From Patiria miniata (taxonomy: Eukaryota; Echinodermata; Asteroidea; Valvatida; Asterinidae), in contig NW_024037070.1 of NCBI RefSeq assembly GCF_015706575.1, positions 4,955,874 to 5,019,873 of the forward strand: a stretch of DNA of 64,000 nucleotides, read 5' to 3'. Positions 23,116 through 34,215 of the stretch are shown one piece after another. Under the pieces are notes generated by a model. That model searched no databases. It saw only the letters and a list, made by a program, of their open reading frames with translations, and was not told the DNA's origin. Position 1 is the stretch's first letter; each line of letters begins with the position of its first letter. The translations under genes and the position numbers were made by a program.

Positions 23116-26100
23116 TACCGGCAATGGGGTAATAGGGAGACTTTCCCGTAGACTTGTGCACAAAAATTTTCCGATTTAAATGTGCCCTAACCCAATATTC
23201 CCATTTCGGTATTTTTACTAATTAGACCACGAGCAACAAATATAACCTAATATGGACAGCAAAATTTTTTCTCTAAAGGGGGGCTGCGCCAATAGGGAGA
23301 CACCTATTAAGCCCGTGTCTCCCTACTATCGAAATTTCTACGCTAACGTGTCTCCCTAATAGTACATTTGTAGGAATAACAGGTTCTTATATAGTGCTTT
23401 TAACTATTAAGATCAAAGGGCTTTACATTATTATTACCCCTGCTTATTGGGCCAATTAAACATTCCAAATACCATCTCAGCTCCCTGGGGAGTATACAGC
23501 TGTATAATGCCTGTTAGGCGCAAGCAAGCTAATTCAACCACAATAACCATCTCTGCCCTCACAGGTACCCATTTACTCCTGGGTGGAGAGAAGCAATGAG
23601 TGACAAAGTGCCTTGCCCAAGGGCACACGCACCATGACCCCGGGCTGGACTCGAACCCACAACCTGCAGCTTTACCCACAGACCACGAATCCAGCGTAAT
23701 TGCATATGTTTTCTTCAAATGTTTTTGTGTAACAGCAAGTAAGGCCACACAATAATAGAATATGCATAGTAGAAGTTGATCACAAATTATACGATCTCAA
23801 CTTGACGTCACAACTACTCATATATGAACTATGACAACTTAGGCATGCCATGTTAGTGTTCATCCATCGTTACTTGCCATCCAACTTGGGAATGGACTTG
23901 TGATTCACTAGTGTTTAGACTTGTGACGGACACGACTACAACACTGAAAATGTGATGTTTTCTGATAACAACTACTGTCAATCACATGAATAACAACTTC
24001 GACTTTTAAATTTTACTCAGTTCATCATGATCCAACACGGCCCAAATGCAACTGAACTCTTAAAGGTAATACACAACACTTGCAAACATCAAAAAACAAA
24101 ACTACCAAATTATTATGAAATATCTTACTGGACTGTTAGTGAATGACAGTCTAAAGCATCCTGTAAAATCATGGCACCTGGTGCACTGTCATTTTCAAGA
24201 AAAGTGTTATTTTTGTATCAATTTCCAACGCTGGTTAGCCGACCAGCATTGGAAAAAACTGGCTTTTTTTAAATACTACCCCCAATTTACCATATTTAGG
24301 TAGTCCGCATTTTGTTTACAATCGATTACACACCTACGAACGGGTACAAGCCAGCTAGACTGGTTCCCTGACCTTACAATTCCCCAACGTCTATAAATTG
24401 CTCTGTTTCATCTTAAGTGGGGTCAGGGAACCAGACTACAGGAACATGATTGTTTTTCTTGGTTTTTCCAGCATCTACGAACACAAAACTTCAAACAAGT
24501 CAATGTAACAATATTTGCTATAAAATAGCAACTCCCAAAATCCATCCATTTCCGAAAAATGACAACAAAATCAAATGTTGTATGTTATCTTTAACTTGCT
24601 CCTCTATTTCTCATTTGTAGCCCGTACTGCGATTGGCCCTTAGCCTTGTTGCTGGAATTTCGGTTGCAAGTGTCACAATTTTTGGTTTTGTTTAACTCAC
24701 CATCCGTATCGGTCGTCCGATTTCTGTTCCAGCATGGGCACGCCGCTGACAAACAGCAGGATACAGATGATGAAGATTGGGCTGATGACAACGACCCACT
24801 CGCAGTATATGACAACGCTACAGCTCACCAGGAAGATGCCCAACCACAGGGTGATCTCACCCAGGTAGTTGGGATGACGAGACCAGTACCACAGACCTGA
24901 AAAAGAATCGACCAAAAAAAATTGTTAAGGAAGAGCGTTTTCACTCAAATCCTTGCAAGTCAGTCACAACAGTCCTTCTGTTTTGAGGCGTGTGATCACA
25001 CCCCCACGCCATCACACGCCTAAAAGCTTCCCGAGAAGTGCGAATAATCGCACCCCAGAATCCCTCAGTACCGCACACCTCAGCATACGTAATTTATGTC
25101 ATAATTATACTTCATAATTTGTGAAAAATAAAGTCCGTCGGTGAACAGAAAACCGCTTTATTGTAAACCAAGATGAATATTATGAAAAAAAGTACCAGAT
25201 TGTTCAGTCCCAGCTTGGAACACAGAATCACACGCCTAGACAAATCACACGCCTGTAAAAATCCAGGCGGGGCCTTTTTCCACACACCTGTGATTTTCAA
25301 ATCAGAAGGACTGTCACAAGTCTCTTTGGGACCCATTTACTCCCCACCCAGGAGTAAATTGGGTACCTGTGAGGGTAAAGATGGTTACTGTGATTGATTT
25401 TAGCAGCTGCTTTGTGCCGAAATGGGCAGCATCGAGCTGTATATTCCCCAAGGAGCTGAGGTCTTTGGAATGTTTCATTGGCCCAATGAGCAAGGCACTA
25501 ATGATGTAGCGCCTTGAGCACCAATAATGGTGAATAGGTGTGCTTTCTAATATTATTATATTAGAAGTCAGTTCAAGCCCACTACCATAGACATTAACAC
25601 CCCAATCCATTACAAAAAAAACCCAAAATTACCAGAGTTGTGGTCAGTGGTCATGTCCTCGTAAGCAGGGGTCTTACCAGAAATTGCGTTCAGAGTGGGG
25701 AAAATTCTAAAAATAGAGTCAAGGGTGGGGGACTTTCTGTTTTTGCAGGGTAGCTACAACGATTATTTGTTTTTCACATGACTCTTACATGTAAATGTCA
25801 TTTTCCAGAGTGGTGAACCAATTTTTTCACCGTGTGGGAAATTTTGTTTTTCTTCAAAAAGCGTGGAAAAGAGCACCACACTTATTAGGCATGCCTGGCT
25901 TGACTGGGTGGCTCGCAAGTCAGTCTCACGTTGATGACAAGTCCTCCAGTCCCAAGTCAAATGAACTGCGCAAATGAACTGCAACCAAAGCATTCTGTTG
26001 TCACTGTTCATCCCCTGTTACGTATGACATTACTAGTTCCAAAAAACAAAACAAAAACTAGAAACTTTCAACTATTATTAGATATGGTTGCGTTGCGCAG

Positions 26101-28785
26101 AAAGCGTCCTGAAGCAAGCACACCAGTCAAAATACGAAGCTCTCTGGCAATCCTTCCGATATACCAAGGCATCTCCGCCAACAGGCCTCCAGTCTCAAGA
26201 CAAATTTTGGATAACCTCAAGACAATGATTCTTACCGACGGCGCACCACTTGCCCTTGTTCTCCGCATTGTTGCGGAAGCTGAACTTCTGCATGTCGGCA
26301 ACCGTCTCAATGACCAACCCGATGACAAAGAAGACAGTGCCGATGATGTCCAGGACGCCGAAGCAGCCCCCCTCTGCATTCTTGGCTGCGTTGATGAAGA
26401 TGACCGGCAGGCTGACCGAGAAGACCCACACGGCCTGGCCAAACGATGAAAATGTAAACAAAGTGAAGGTTTTATAACATGGGTTTTTCTCTTTTACCAA
26501 TATAAAATCATGTTTTTCCAAAACGTGTTGTGGAAATTTGCTGACGGCTTTCTTAAACCTCCAACATTTAACACCTTCCCGCAACCAAGTTGCATATTCT
26601 ATGTGCATGAACGAAGTGGGACACCAAGACCCATGTAAAGCAATAGTAGCCAATATCTAGAGTACAAAATCCCTCAAAATTGTTGGAAAAAACCTTGAAA
26701 TTAGACAAGAAATTGCTAGAAAGCACAAATAATAATAAATAACCTAGACCCTTTGCGATTTAAATTTGAATAATGTCTGGTACACTGACTTGCTCAGAAT
26801 GCTTGGCACATGTTAACTTTGAATTCTCCAGACCAAAGACACTGTTGCTATATCACATGATTTGGGGCAAGCTCTTGCATAGTTACGTAAAAGACGCTCA
26901 GCACCAATACATTGTTCACAATGGGTGAGAATGGCACAAAGACACCAGACCATGCCAGAGCTGGGGGTTGCTAGCGTAAGGCTTGCCCCAAATCACGTGA
27001 TATAGCAACAGTCCTCTTTGGTCTGGAGAATTCAAAATTAAAATGTGCCAATCATTCCAGCAAGTCAGATGTTACTCGAATTTATTCGCAAATGGGCTTA
27101 TTTTGAGCTGTCCCATGCAGAGTGCCAAATGTCTTCACTATTAATACAACATACACCATTGGCAGTTCAGGGTTTTTTGTAATAGTTTGGATTAGTGCGG
27201 TTTACAGTTGGAAAATATCTGGGGTGAGTTTTGGCGGTCATAACTAAGAATTGGTTCGGTTGTTTCTTGTCGGTGAATTTCTTCGGCAGTATTTATTTGG
27301 TAAGAACTACGCATGATGATGTACATGTAGTACCGATACTCAAATCACCCAAACAATTAACCAAAGAGAACTAACAGAACCAATTCTTGGTTACGACTGC
27401 CAAAACACCCCAGATTTCTGTTTGTAATTCCATCTTCTGGTTTCTGGGATCTACAGAACAGAAAAATAGATCAGATCTTCCTAAACAAACAAAAAAGTTT
27501 CTTTTTCAACAAACTAATTCAAATTTGGAAATGTAGCTAAAAGTGGCTCATCATTCACACAAAATCATAACGATTTCTTTCGTTTCATTTCCTCAGAAAA
27601 AAAAAATTAAATAAAGTGGTAAGATTTGCGGGTATACCATGGAATTAACTTTTTTTTCTGTGAAGAAGTGCGGTTCTGTAAAAAAAAAAAAAAAAATGCT
27701 GAGAAACGTTTTCAATTTTTCGGACAGTGTACTCTGTCTAAAAGAAACACAGCAAAACACTGCGACAATACATGTAGTAAATAAGAAGTTGATCTTGTCC
27801 AACCTGGAAGAACCAGAAGCCAGCAAATTTCAGGAAATTTCCTCTGATTTCGTCGAAGCGATTGTCTTCGCCAATCTTGATGATGCGATACAGGAGATAG
27901 CCAGAGAGACGGAACCCCCAGGCGCAAACGAAGACGGTCACGGCAATCTGTCTGGCTCCATAGGTCTGGAGTTCAAGGGGGGGGGGGGGTGGATAAAGGG
28001 GTGGCAAAGGGTGTGGGTTAAAAACATGCGAATGAATGAAAAAAATAAGGTACATGTACAATTGAAGTGATCAAAATTTTAATGTCAATGGGTAAAGCAG
28101 CAAACATATTTTCTAATTGTTGTTGTTATTTCATTTTGTGAATACCTGACGATGGGGTATTAATGAATTCTAGCACATCATAAAGTTTTGTGGAGGCACT
28201 ATGCCTCTTAAAAAAAGCAACTCTTTTGAAGAGGAAAAATAAAGTGTTCATTTAAAAAAAAAAAGGCCAGACAAGATATTTTTTACTCGGCCTTACCCCA
28301 GTTTGAGCACAAAATGATGGAAATTAATCTTGCATGCTTCAAGCCATATGCATGTAAGCCAATGCGCACGCACAGCGTGTCTTGCACATGAATGGAGATC
28401 TCAAAGAGTGATAACAAACGCCACCTACACTGTCAAATGCCATCGCACTGCTCATGCACGATGTATGCAGGGTTTGTTCATCCATCTTGCATATACACAG
28501 AATAGACAGTTCAGATCTTTACCTAGCAAATTTTGTTGGTAGTGACACGCGCAGTTCACGTTAATCTGGCCAACTTACCCCTGCCAGAAAGAAGGTCAGA
28601 AGTGCCAGGACTACGAAGTTACTCCCTCCGGCGAAGTCCGTGACTTTGTCAAACTTGCAGGTTGCTGCGATGATGAAGAACGTCGTCTGCATCAACAGGG
28701 TTACGATGGCACACAGGGCCAGGTTGTACTCGTCTATAATGAAGACGGCCCCTTTGCTGCACGGAGGCATGTACTCACACATCAT
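22823..28785 (-). CDS. DUF1295 / steroid-5-alpha-reductase-like membrane protein (complete, five exons)
   Basis: Coding exons on the minus strand: 28785-28579, 27965-27804, 26434-26236, 24896-24701, 23018-22823. Together they give 960 nt, 319 residues plus stop, with all phases matching. The protein is strongly hydrophobic with several membrane segments (for example residues about 14-35, 54-68, 75-90 and 205-245). Family marks are [19 protein letters not shown] near the N-terminus and [14 protein letters not shown] at about 190-203, the DUF1295 signature related to the C-terminal domain of steroid 5-alpha-reductases and sterol reductases. A cytosolic-type tail ends it ([20 protein letters not shown]). 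Biochemical function is not established for this subfamily; an NADPH-dependent lipid or steroid reductase role is inferred. ATG at 28785 is chosen because the frame is closed upstream; ATG at 28782 is an alternative. Confidence 0.92.
23079..23115 (+). repeat. AAT trinucleotide microsatellite
   Basis: About 12 uninterrupted AAT units at the start of the last intron of the DUF1295 gene, close to the acceptor (on the minus strand) of exon 5. Confidence 0.95.
23125..23370. repeat. Palindrome-rich segment with AATAGGGAGAC words
   Basis: AATAGGGAGAC occurs near 23130 and 23291, and the reverse form GTCTCCCTAMTA near 23318 and 23350, forming nested inverted pairs. It is probably a diverged MITE, but no clean ends or target duplication are visible. 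Confidence 0.45.
23390..23700 (-). mobile_element. tRNA-derived SINE, minus orientation
   Basis: On the minus strand, a tRNA-like part with B-box GGTTCGAGTCC precedes a body with GGGCAAGGCACTTTGTCACT and CCAGGAGTAAATGGGTACC, then TAATAATGTAAAGCCC near the 3' end. It is about 90% like the copy at 63287-63655 by eye, which retains the 5' head; here the head is cut off near 23700. It lies in the last DUF1295 intron. Confidence 0.75.
24060..24594. mobile_element. TTAA nested-palindrome MITE (Kolobok/T2-like), copy 1
   Basis: Diverged copy. It has TTAA at both borders, a start TTAAAGGTAATACACAAC, a central CCAACGCTGG...CCAGCATTGG near-palindrome and the internal CTGGTTCCCTGACC/GGTCAGGGAACCAG pair. 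It ends 106 bp from the donor-side edge of DUF1295 exon 4 (24701). See copies at 45804, 46757, 50825, 51714, 56219 and 61192. Confidence 0.85.
24701..24896 (-). CDS. DUF1295 gene, exon 4 (signature motif)
   Basis: The acceptor is TTCTTTTTCAG and the donor GGATG|GTGAGT. The first Gly is split with exon 3. It encodes [20 protein letters not shown], then a long hydrophobic stretch, and ends [18 protein letters not shown] is the hallmark of the family. Confidence 0.96.
24970..25313. mobile_element. CAGTCC-ended MITE with perfect 6-bp duplication, copy A
   Basis: The ends CAGTCCTTCTG and CAGAAGGACTG are inverted, and TCACAA flanks both sides exactly (24964-24969 and 25314-25319). AGGCGTGTGAT and its complement recur in the subterminal parts. 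The AT-rich middle is absent from the 208-bp copy at 54031. It lies in intron 4 of the DUF1295 gene. Confidence 0.85.
25326..25562 (+). mobile_element. 5'-truncated SINE body, plus orientation
   Basis: It shares with the minus-strand SINEs the blocks CCTGTGAGGGTAAAGATGGT, TATTCCCCAAGGAGCTGAG and AATGTTTCATTGGCCCAATG. It ends in a TAATATTATTATA tail. There is no tRNA head. It abuts the CAGTCC MITE, suggesting insertion next to or into an older copy. Confidence 0.65.
25905..26040. mobile_element. Fragment of CAAGTCC hAT-like MITE
   Basis: It carries ACAAGTCCTCCAGTCCCAAG, GAACTGCAACCAAAGCATTC and CACTGTTCATCCCCTGTTAC, matching the left and centre of the element at 16051. The right end is missing or diverged. 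Confidence 0.5.
26236..26434 (-). CDS. DUF1295 gene, exon 3
   Basis: The acceptor is TTTGGCCAG and the donor GTCG|GTAAGA, phase 0 in and 1 out. It encodes [18 protein letters not shown], a membrane segment [20 protein letters not shown], then [11 protein letters not shown] and GKWCAV leading into the HPNYLGE exon. All of this fits the DUF1295 core. Confidence 0.95.
26752..27093. mobile_element. Foldback MITE with arms of about 135 bp
   Basis: The left arm begins TTGCGATTTAAATTTGAAT and passes GAATTCTCCAGACCAAAG and TTGCTATATCACATGATTTG. The right arm repeats these in reverse complement and ends ATTCGAATTTATTCGCAA-like. The spacer is about 90 bp. It lies in DUF1295 intron 2, with no coding potential. 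The superfamily is not assigned. Confidence 0.8.
27200..27427. mobile_element. Second foldback element, about 228 bp
   Basis: The left arm has TATCTGGGGTGAGTTTTGGC and AAGAATTGGTTCGGTT. The right arm carries AACCAATTCTTGG and GCCAAAACACCCCAGAT in reverse. It lies only about 105 bp from the larger foldback element in the same intron. Ends and target duplication are not resolved. Confidence 0.7.
27804..27965 (-). CDS. DUF1295 gene, exon 2
   Basis: The acceptor is TTGAACTCCAG and the donor CCAG|GTTGGA (a weaker donor), phase 0 to 0, 54 codons. It encodes [20 protein letters not shown], then [20 protein letters not shown] and [11 protein letters not shown]. The WGxRLxGYLxxRI...R motif is typical of the family. 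Confidence 0.95.
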
Positions 28786-28834
28786 GTAGACCGTGCAGGG
28801 ATTGACGGGTTGGCAAACTTTTCAAATCTATTTC
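28579..28834 (-). CDS. DUF1295 gene, exon 1 of the CDS with short 5' UTR
   Basis: The coding part is 28785-28579. The donor is GCAGGG|GTAAGT. Upstream in frame a stop closes the frame, and TTTTAATTCCAG at 28835-28846 looks like a splice acceptor, so 28834-28786 is probably 5' UTR spliced to an unseen upstream leader exon. It encodes [12 protein letters not shown], then a hydrophobic segment and [21 protein letters not shown]. The leader exon is inferred only. Confidence 0.88.
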
Positions 28835-29053
28835 CTGGAATTAAAATTGGAAAATTGTTAGTTACCAGAAATTTGTTAGTTCCCACTTTGTGATTGAATT
28901 TCATTTTTTATTTCCCTCTTTTCAGTCAGCAAACTTGAACATGTATCTGCGTACCGATCTTGACAACCAACAAATAATCCAAAAGTCAAAACCATTATGT
29001 TAGAAGGATCAGATTCCTTAATACATGTCTACAATTCATCTTGGAAAATCAAT

Positions 29054-29146
29054 AAAACATACTAAATCGTGACGTAATTAACAGGACTTGTTTATACTAC
29101 GCTGCATCTGGAGTCCTGTTTATTACGTCACGATTTACTATGTTTT
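29054..29146. repeat. Near-perfect hairpin, 34-bp arms
   Basis: The arms at 29054-29087 and 29113-29146 are reverse complements with two mismatches (core AAATCGTGACGTAAT), around a 25-nt loop. It lies about 220 bp upstream of the inferred DUF1295 5' UTR acceptor. It may be a minimal MITE or a transcribed stem-loop; no TSD is clear. Confidence 0.85.
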
Positions 29147-30134
29147 GTTTGCTGCCCCCAACGACGACTTTTACACAAATTGCACGTTTGGGTCGAAACA
29201 GGAACTGAAAAACAGCTCTCAAAAGTACCTTTTGTACTCATTTCATGACCGACACAATAGTCGTTTTTATTTCATCACACCTTAGGCTACATATACCCGA
29301 AAAATGAAAGAAATGTCTTCGAGCATTCCACAACCTCTTTAATTTGTTGTCCTAGTTACAATGCTAGGCATAATGCACATGTACCGTACAAACAGTATCA
29401 ATGAAGTTCACTGTTCATGTACTGGTACACAGCTACATACAGTATAGGAGACACATATTACTCTGTATACATGTACCATGAAAACAAAACATGAACATAC
29501 CGCAATCATGTACGTATCACTGTTTTTCGCCGTCTGCTTGGTTCTAGACAGCTTGGAATGTGTTCAAATCTCCCATTTCCTTATTCAGCAAATAACGTCA
29601 GATTTTATTTGTTGCGGTGTTTCCCCCTTGACTGAATTATGAGCCAGACTGAACAATGCATATTTACACTAGTAAATAGGTCGATGGTGCTATTTATACA
29701 CACACTAGCCCAGGTTGGACTCCGTCACGTACACGCATGCAATGAAGACATTGTCCGACCTGGGCTATACACACACACAATGAACATGAACTGGGCGGGG
29801 CTGAATTATGTGGCGACCATACAAAGTTCGTGACAAATCACAATGGAATTTATGAGTTAATGTCCATGATAAAATGAAGTGCGTATACACTGTACATACT
29901 TTGTACATAAAATCAGATTATTACAGGTACACATAGGTACACCATACATTTTACATTATGAACATACATGTGTTCAGTGTAAAATGCATCTCAACACATA
30001 TTTGGCCAAAACAAAAAAATACTTCTGCTTCCAATTACATGGCATTTGAAAATATAGGATAGGTAGGTAGGAAATTTTTTTTGCAATTTTTTTTGTGTAC
30101 AATCATATGGAGGTGTCTGCGTGTAGACACTAGT

Positions 30135-30152
30135 CACGGACCATGGTCCGTG
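30135..30152. repeat. 18-bp perfect palindrome
   Basis: CACGGACCATGGTCCGTG is a perfect palindrome in otherwise plain intergenic DNA. No wider element is recognised around it. Confidence 0.8.
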
Positions 30153-30596
30153 GTGTAGTCAAGGGTAAAAGGTTGTAACTGATTATTTTCGGGTTTTTTT
30201 CCCTCATTTTTCCATAAAAAAATAAGGGTAGGGGCTGTCAAAGTAGGGTAGGTTCATGTAGGGTAACCGGAAGCAGAATTATTTTTTTTTGGGCTTTAAC
30301 ACCACATGACAAATTACTTGAGGAAATAATAGAAAATCTGCTTTTTTTCTTGCAAAGTAATGAGACGGAATGTTTCTTGCACATATTTTTCCAAGACAAA
30401 AATGGACTTCTTGGCCTACTTCTTGGCCTATAGAGCTTATGCGTAGCGGCCATCTTAGAAGGCATCTGTTGTTATTTCAATTCAGTAACAATGAACGCAC
30501 AAGAGGTTCACTCATATGTATCCCAGCAAATCAAAGGCATTGCCCTCTAAGAAGGCTGCTACGCAATATAAGGTCTACGCAATATAAGGTCTACCA

Positions 30597-31121
30597 TTAA
30601 AGGTATATAGTCCATCGTTTGTAATTTGTGCCTTTGGTTCGTGTGAAGCAACAAAAGTTCTCAAAATCTAAAGAAGAGTGCTGAACAATTAACCTGATGA
30701 AGTTGTAGATCAGTTTCAGCTGTACATTTCGAGAAAACCAACATTCTAGGATCTTGATTTCAAATCAAAAGTTGCTGAATCATGTTTCTAATTGGGCTTG
30801 AATTCAGCGTCCGAGACACGTTCTCACTAAGCCGATTGCAGCTATGCAATGTCGCGCACTGAACCGACGAATTGTAGCAACCGCGCATGCATGTGCGTCG
30901 TGTCAATGCTTGCGCCCGCTTCGCCAAATAAAAAAACGAACAATTAACAGAAATTTCCCACGGTGCGTTTTAAGACGCACCGTTGGAAAGGCCTTCTTTC
31001 GTGGATTTCTTCAAAACAACAGCATGACAAAAAGAAGAATTTCACAGGGAGTTTAGTCCCCTTACTATCTTTCAGCCAAGTCACTTTTTGGATAGCTGCA
31101 AATGATGGACTGTACCTTTAA
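30597..31121. mobile_element. TTAA MITE, second Kolobok/T2-like family
   Basis: TTAAAGGTATATAGTCCATC at the left and GATGGACTGTACCTTTAA at the right are inverted, and both include TTAA. The internal sequence differs from the seven-copy family. A short palindrome (ACGGTGCGT...ACGCACCGT) lies inside near 30960. TTAA plus AAAGGRR ends are the known hallmark of T2/Kolobok MITEs. Confidence 0.75.
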
Positions 31122-31546
31122 AGGGGCACTAGGTCCTGAAATCCCTGAAAATGTTATGTTTTGGATTGTTTACTTAGCCTAATTCAAACATCTGGTTGAA
31201 AGGAAACCAACCTAATGTCTTACCGTTCCCGTTCAAGCTAGTTCCCCCGACTCCCGCCCATAAAAGCTGTCGTAGTTCCCGACTCCCTATTATCGTTCGA
31301 AATGCACTTGTGTTTACAAACGTGATCCAGTCTACTCATTATCATAATCGACGCATCGTGCGCGCTCGGTAACGGAATCGCACTCGGGATACGGGGACCA
31401 TCGAATGAACGCTGGGCATGAAGACCACATCGCATCGTTCAAACATTAACACGAATCGGAAATTAAATGTGTTCACGATCGCGAGGGGAGCTCTCGGAAT
31501 TGAACGGGAAATTTCACTTTTCATCCAGATCGTAAGTAAACTTCAG

Positions 31547-32169
31547 GGGCGGATTGCAATAACGCAGTCTCAGTCGGCTGGCTAAACCAGTCCAATTTTA
31601 GCCGGCTATTGTTCTTAGACGGTCTTGGTTAAGACACCAAACTTAGCCCATTGCAATAAGCTGGTCTTTACTAAGCCGGCTTAGAGTAATGATTCACAAA
31701 CAAACATTCCATGGTAACGGGCGAATACTGGAGAGACTGCACCTTCTTTTTTTTTTAGGTTTGTGTAATTCATATCACGGGAAATCAAATGTCAATTCCG
31801 AAATTTTATGTTGAGAAAATTGTATTTGCAGTACAACTCAGTGTTATTACATTTTTCCAGAAGATCCCTTCTATCCCAGAGAATTTTCCCTCCAAGCAGT
31901 GTTCTGCTTTTTTAAGATTTAATCATCAAACACTCATCAACTGGGAAAAAATATTTTGGGAAAGAATAATTCAACACACCAGTGAATTCCAAAAATCCCA
32001 ACTATAGACCGTTTTAAGCCAGCCCAACCCAGGCTAACTATTTTAAGACTGTCTTACTACTTAAACTGTGTTATAGCAATGGTCTTACTTATAGACTGAC
32101 TGACAGCCAGAGCTTTTAGACTGTCTAATGCGCATAGACAGCTTTAAGACCGGTTATTGCAATCCACCC
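31547..32169. mobile_element. Harbinger-like MITE with CAG target duplication, family 1
   Basis: The ends GGGCGGATTGCAATAAC and (inverted) GGGTGGATTGCAATAACC are flanked on both sides by CAG (31544-31546, 32170-32172). Subterminal TAAGCCGGCTTA, TAAGAC and GTCTTA words recur. The middle is AT-rich without a transposase. A 3-bp CWG duplication is a known Harbinger trait. Confidence 0.8.
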
Positions 32170-32528
32170 CAGTACAACTATCTTAATCATCGATGTCTAC
32201 TTGTACCTCAGGTGGCGTATCTAGTAATTTGAAAACCGTTTTGAGGGTGAAATCTGATGTTTTTGTTGGAAAATGTTGGTTTTTGGGCCAGTGACAGAAT
32301 TGTGTTGCTCCGCATATAACCATTAGCTTGGACCCTACTATCGCCAGACCATGTCCGAATGTCCGAAAAATAAAAACCTGAAAATGTTGGATGAGCGCGA
32401 TGGGGATATCGAACCCGGGATCTCTACAAACGTGCCATCCATTCTGCCTCACGCATGTCATGTGCTGCTCAAAGGTGTTCAAGGTTGTGTGACCATTATT
32501 TGCGCACTTACTTTGAACAATAGTTTTA

Positions 32529-33142
32529 CTGAAGTGGCGTCTGGATTACTACATTCTTTCCCAATCATGACAGTCAAGGTAGACTGTCATGACTGTTGAG
32601 TTAGTGAAGACTTGCCCGAAATCCGGACAACAGCTGAACATTTTATTTAATAAAATAAAGGGAAGAATGTTGCAAACTGACGCCACTTTTTTCTTCATTC
32701 ATAATCTCAATAAAGGTTAGTTATTCTCATTGCAAAAATGTTGAAAAGACATGAAGGAAAGATTTCCATATACGAAGTTCACTCAACACCCTGTGTACAA
32801 ACCCTATGAGATTGGACAGAAAAATTCTAAGTGTTTTCTAAGAAAATGCTTGTATTTTCTCACTGCTCATGAAATTGCTATCTGGGGGCTTGTGTTAGTC
32901 AATAGAGGAAAATTAGTGAACTTCGTATATGGAAATCTTTCCGACATGAATCTGAGACTGAGAAACATTTCCAATTTTGTTAGGAAATAGGCCAAGGGGC
33001 CTACTTAAACTTATTTCTTGACTCTGCATAGACTTTGTACACAGCGCGCTGAAGTGGCGTCTGGATTACTACATTCTTAGGTAGACTGTCATGACTGTTG
33101 AGTTAGTGAAGACTTGCCCGAAATCCGGACAACAGCTGAACA
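32529..33142. repeat. Direct repeat of about 92 bp enclosing a 28-bp inverted repeat
   Basis: A block containing GAAGTGGCGTCTGGATTACT and GAAATCCGGACAACAGCTGA occurs at about 32531-32640 and 33049-33140; the first copy has about 20 extra bases. Between them a perfect 28-bp inverted pair lies at 32756-32783 and 32915-32942 (core TCCATATACGAAGTTCACT). A reversed GACGCCACTT word lies near 32680. Confidence 0.8.
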
Positions 33143-34193
33143 GTCAGTCACTGGCAAAAGTGGATTAAACTTCAGGAACAACACGTCCATGACGTCTATA
33201 GTTGGCACACTTACCTCGGCTCGAGCTTCTTTAAATGCAATAGTTTCCACCTCGCCCTGCTACTTCCTGATTCTTGCCAGTCCTAAAATAAAACTGCAGT
33301 GCAGTCTAATTTTATTGTTATAATTTCTCGTTAGGCCTAGATCAGTTCATTATGAATGTAAGTGACGTGCGTGACGAACAATTTTGTTGTTATACAAGAT
33401 AGCATGTGTCCCTGGCTAGTAATTAGAAAATTGCACGGACAGCCACGGCCCGGGTCTGGGAACTAGACTGGTCCAAACGCACTGAGGGGTTTTCAAAACT
33501 TGACTTTCTTTTCCACTTCGGATGCATAAGTTTTCTGTGCCCATGACTCGGCTTAAATAATGGTCCCGTATTCTAATTCAGAAACATTAAATGTTAGTTA
33601 TAAAGTCTAGGGTTGGATTAATTTTAGCTGATTTGGGCAATAATACTCCAATATCTTCCAAAGCCAAAGATGGGACCAGAGCTGGAGACAAATCCTAGGT
33701 TTAGGAAAAACCTATCCGGATCCGATTGGGTCAGGGACAAATTGAGGCACGTGTTCTGACCACGTGCCGTGACCACGTGCTTTTGTTTACATCTTTGTTA
33801 TGTAATCAAGACAAACGCAAAAACACGCCCACGTAGCACTAACATGCACTGTACGAAATTGTGCAAGAGGAATCAGGAAGAAAAACAGAAGTTTGAAAAA
33901 CACGCATGAATCAGCAAAATAAGATATATTCATTCAGTCCCGTCTTTGATAATTTTATTTTTTTAGGGGGACTCCATATTGGTTAAATTGAATGTATTTT
34001 TAATTTTACGAGACCACTCATACAATCTTTAACATTATGTAACCATTCTGTTCCTTGCTCTATGATTTAACTGAGGAAACATTACTCAAAAAAAAAAAAT
34101 CAAAAATATTTCGAAATTATTCTTTGGTGACAAGACGAACCTTGATTTTCATCCAAGGAATTTCAACACAGTAAAGTGAGAGGATATAATCAT

Positions 34194-34215
34194 GGGGGGG
34201 GGGGGGGGGGGGGGG
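34194..34215 (+). repeat. 22-G homopolymer
   Basis: An uninterrupted run of 22 G in AT-rich intergenic DNA. Length polymorphism or assembly uncertainty is likely; G-quadruplex formation is possible. Confidence 0.9.

Noticed and set aside
25931-26449. 172-residue plus-strand frame
   Set aside because: Antisense shadow of DUF1295 exon 3; the minus-strand translation has clear family motifs and splice sites.
30405-30600. GCGGCCATCTT as a YY1-type promoter element for the DUF1295 gene
   Set aside because: The motif lies in an inverted pair with GAAGGCTGCTACGC nearby, so it is better explained as part of a foldback repeat.
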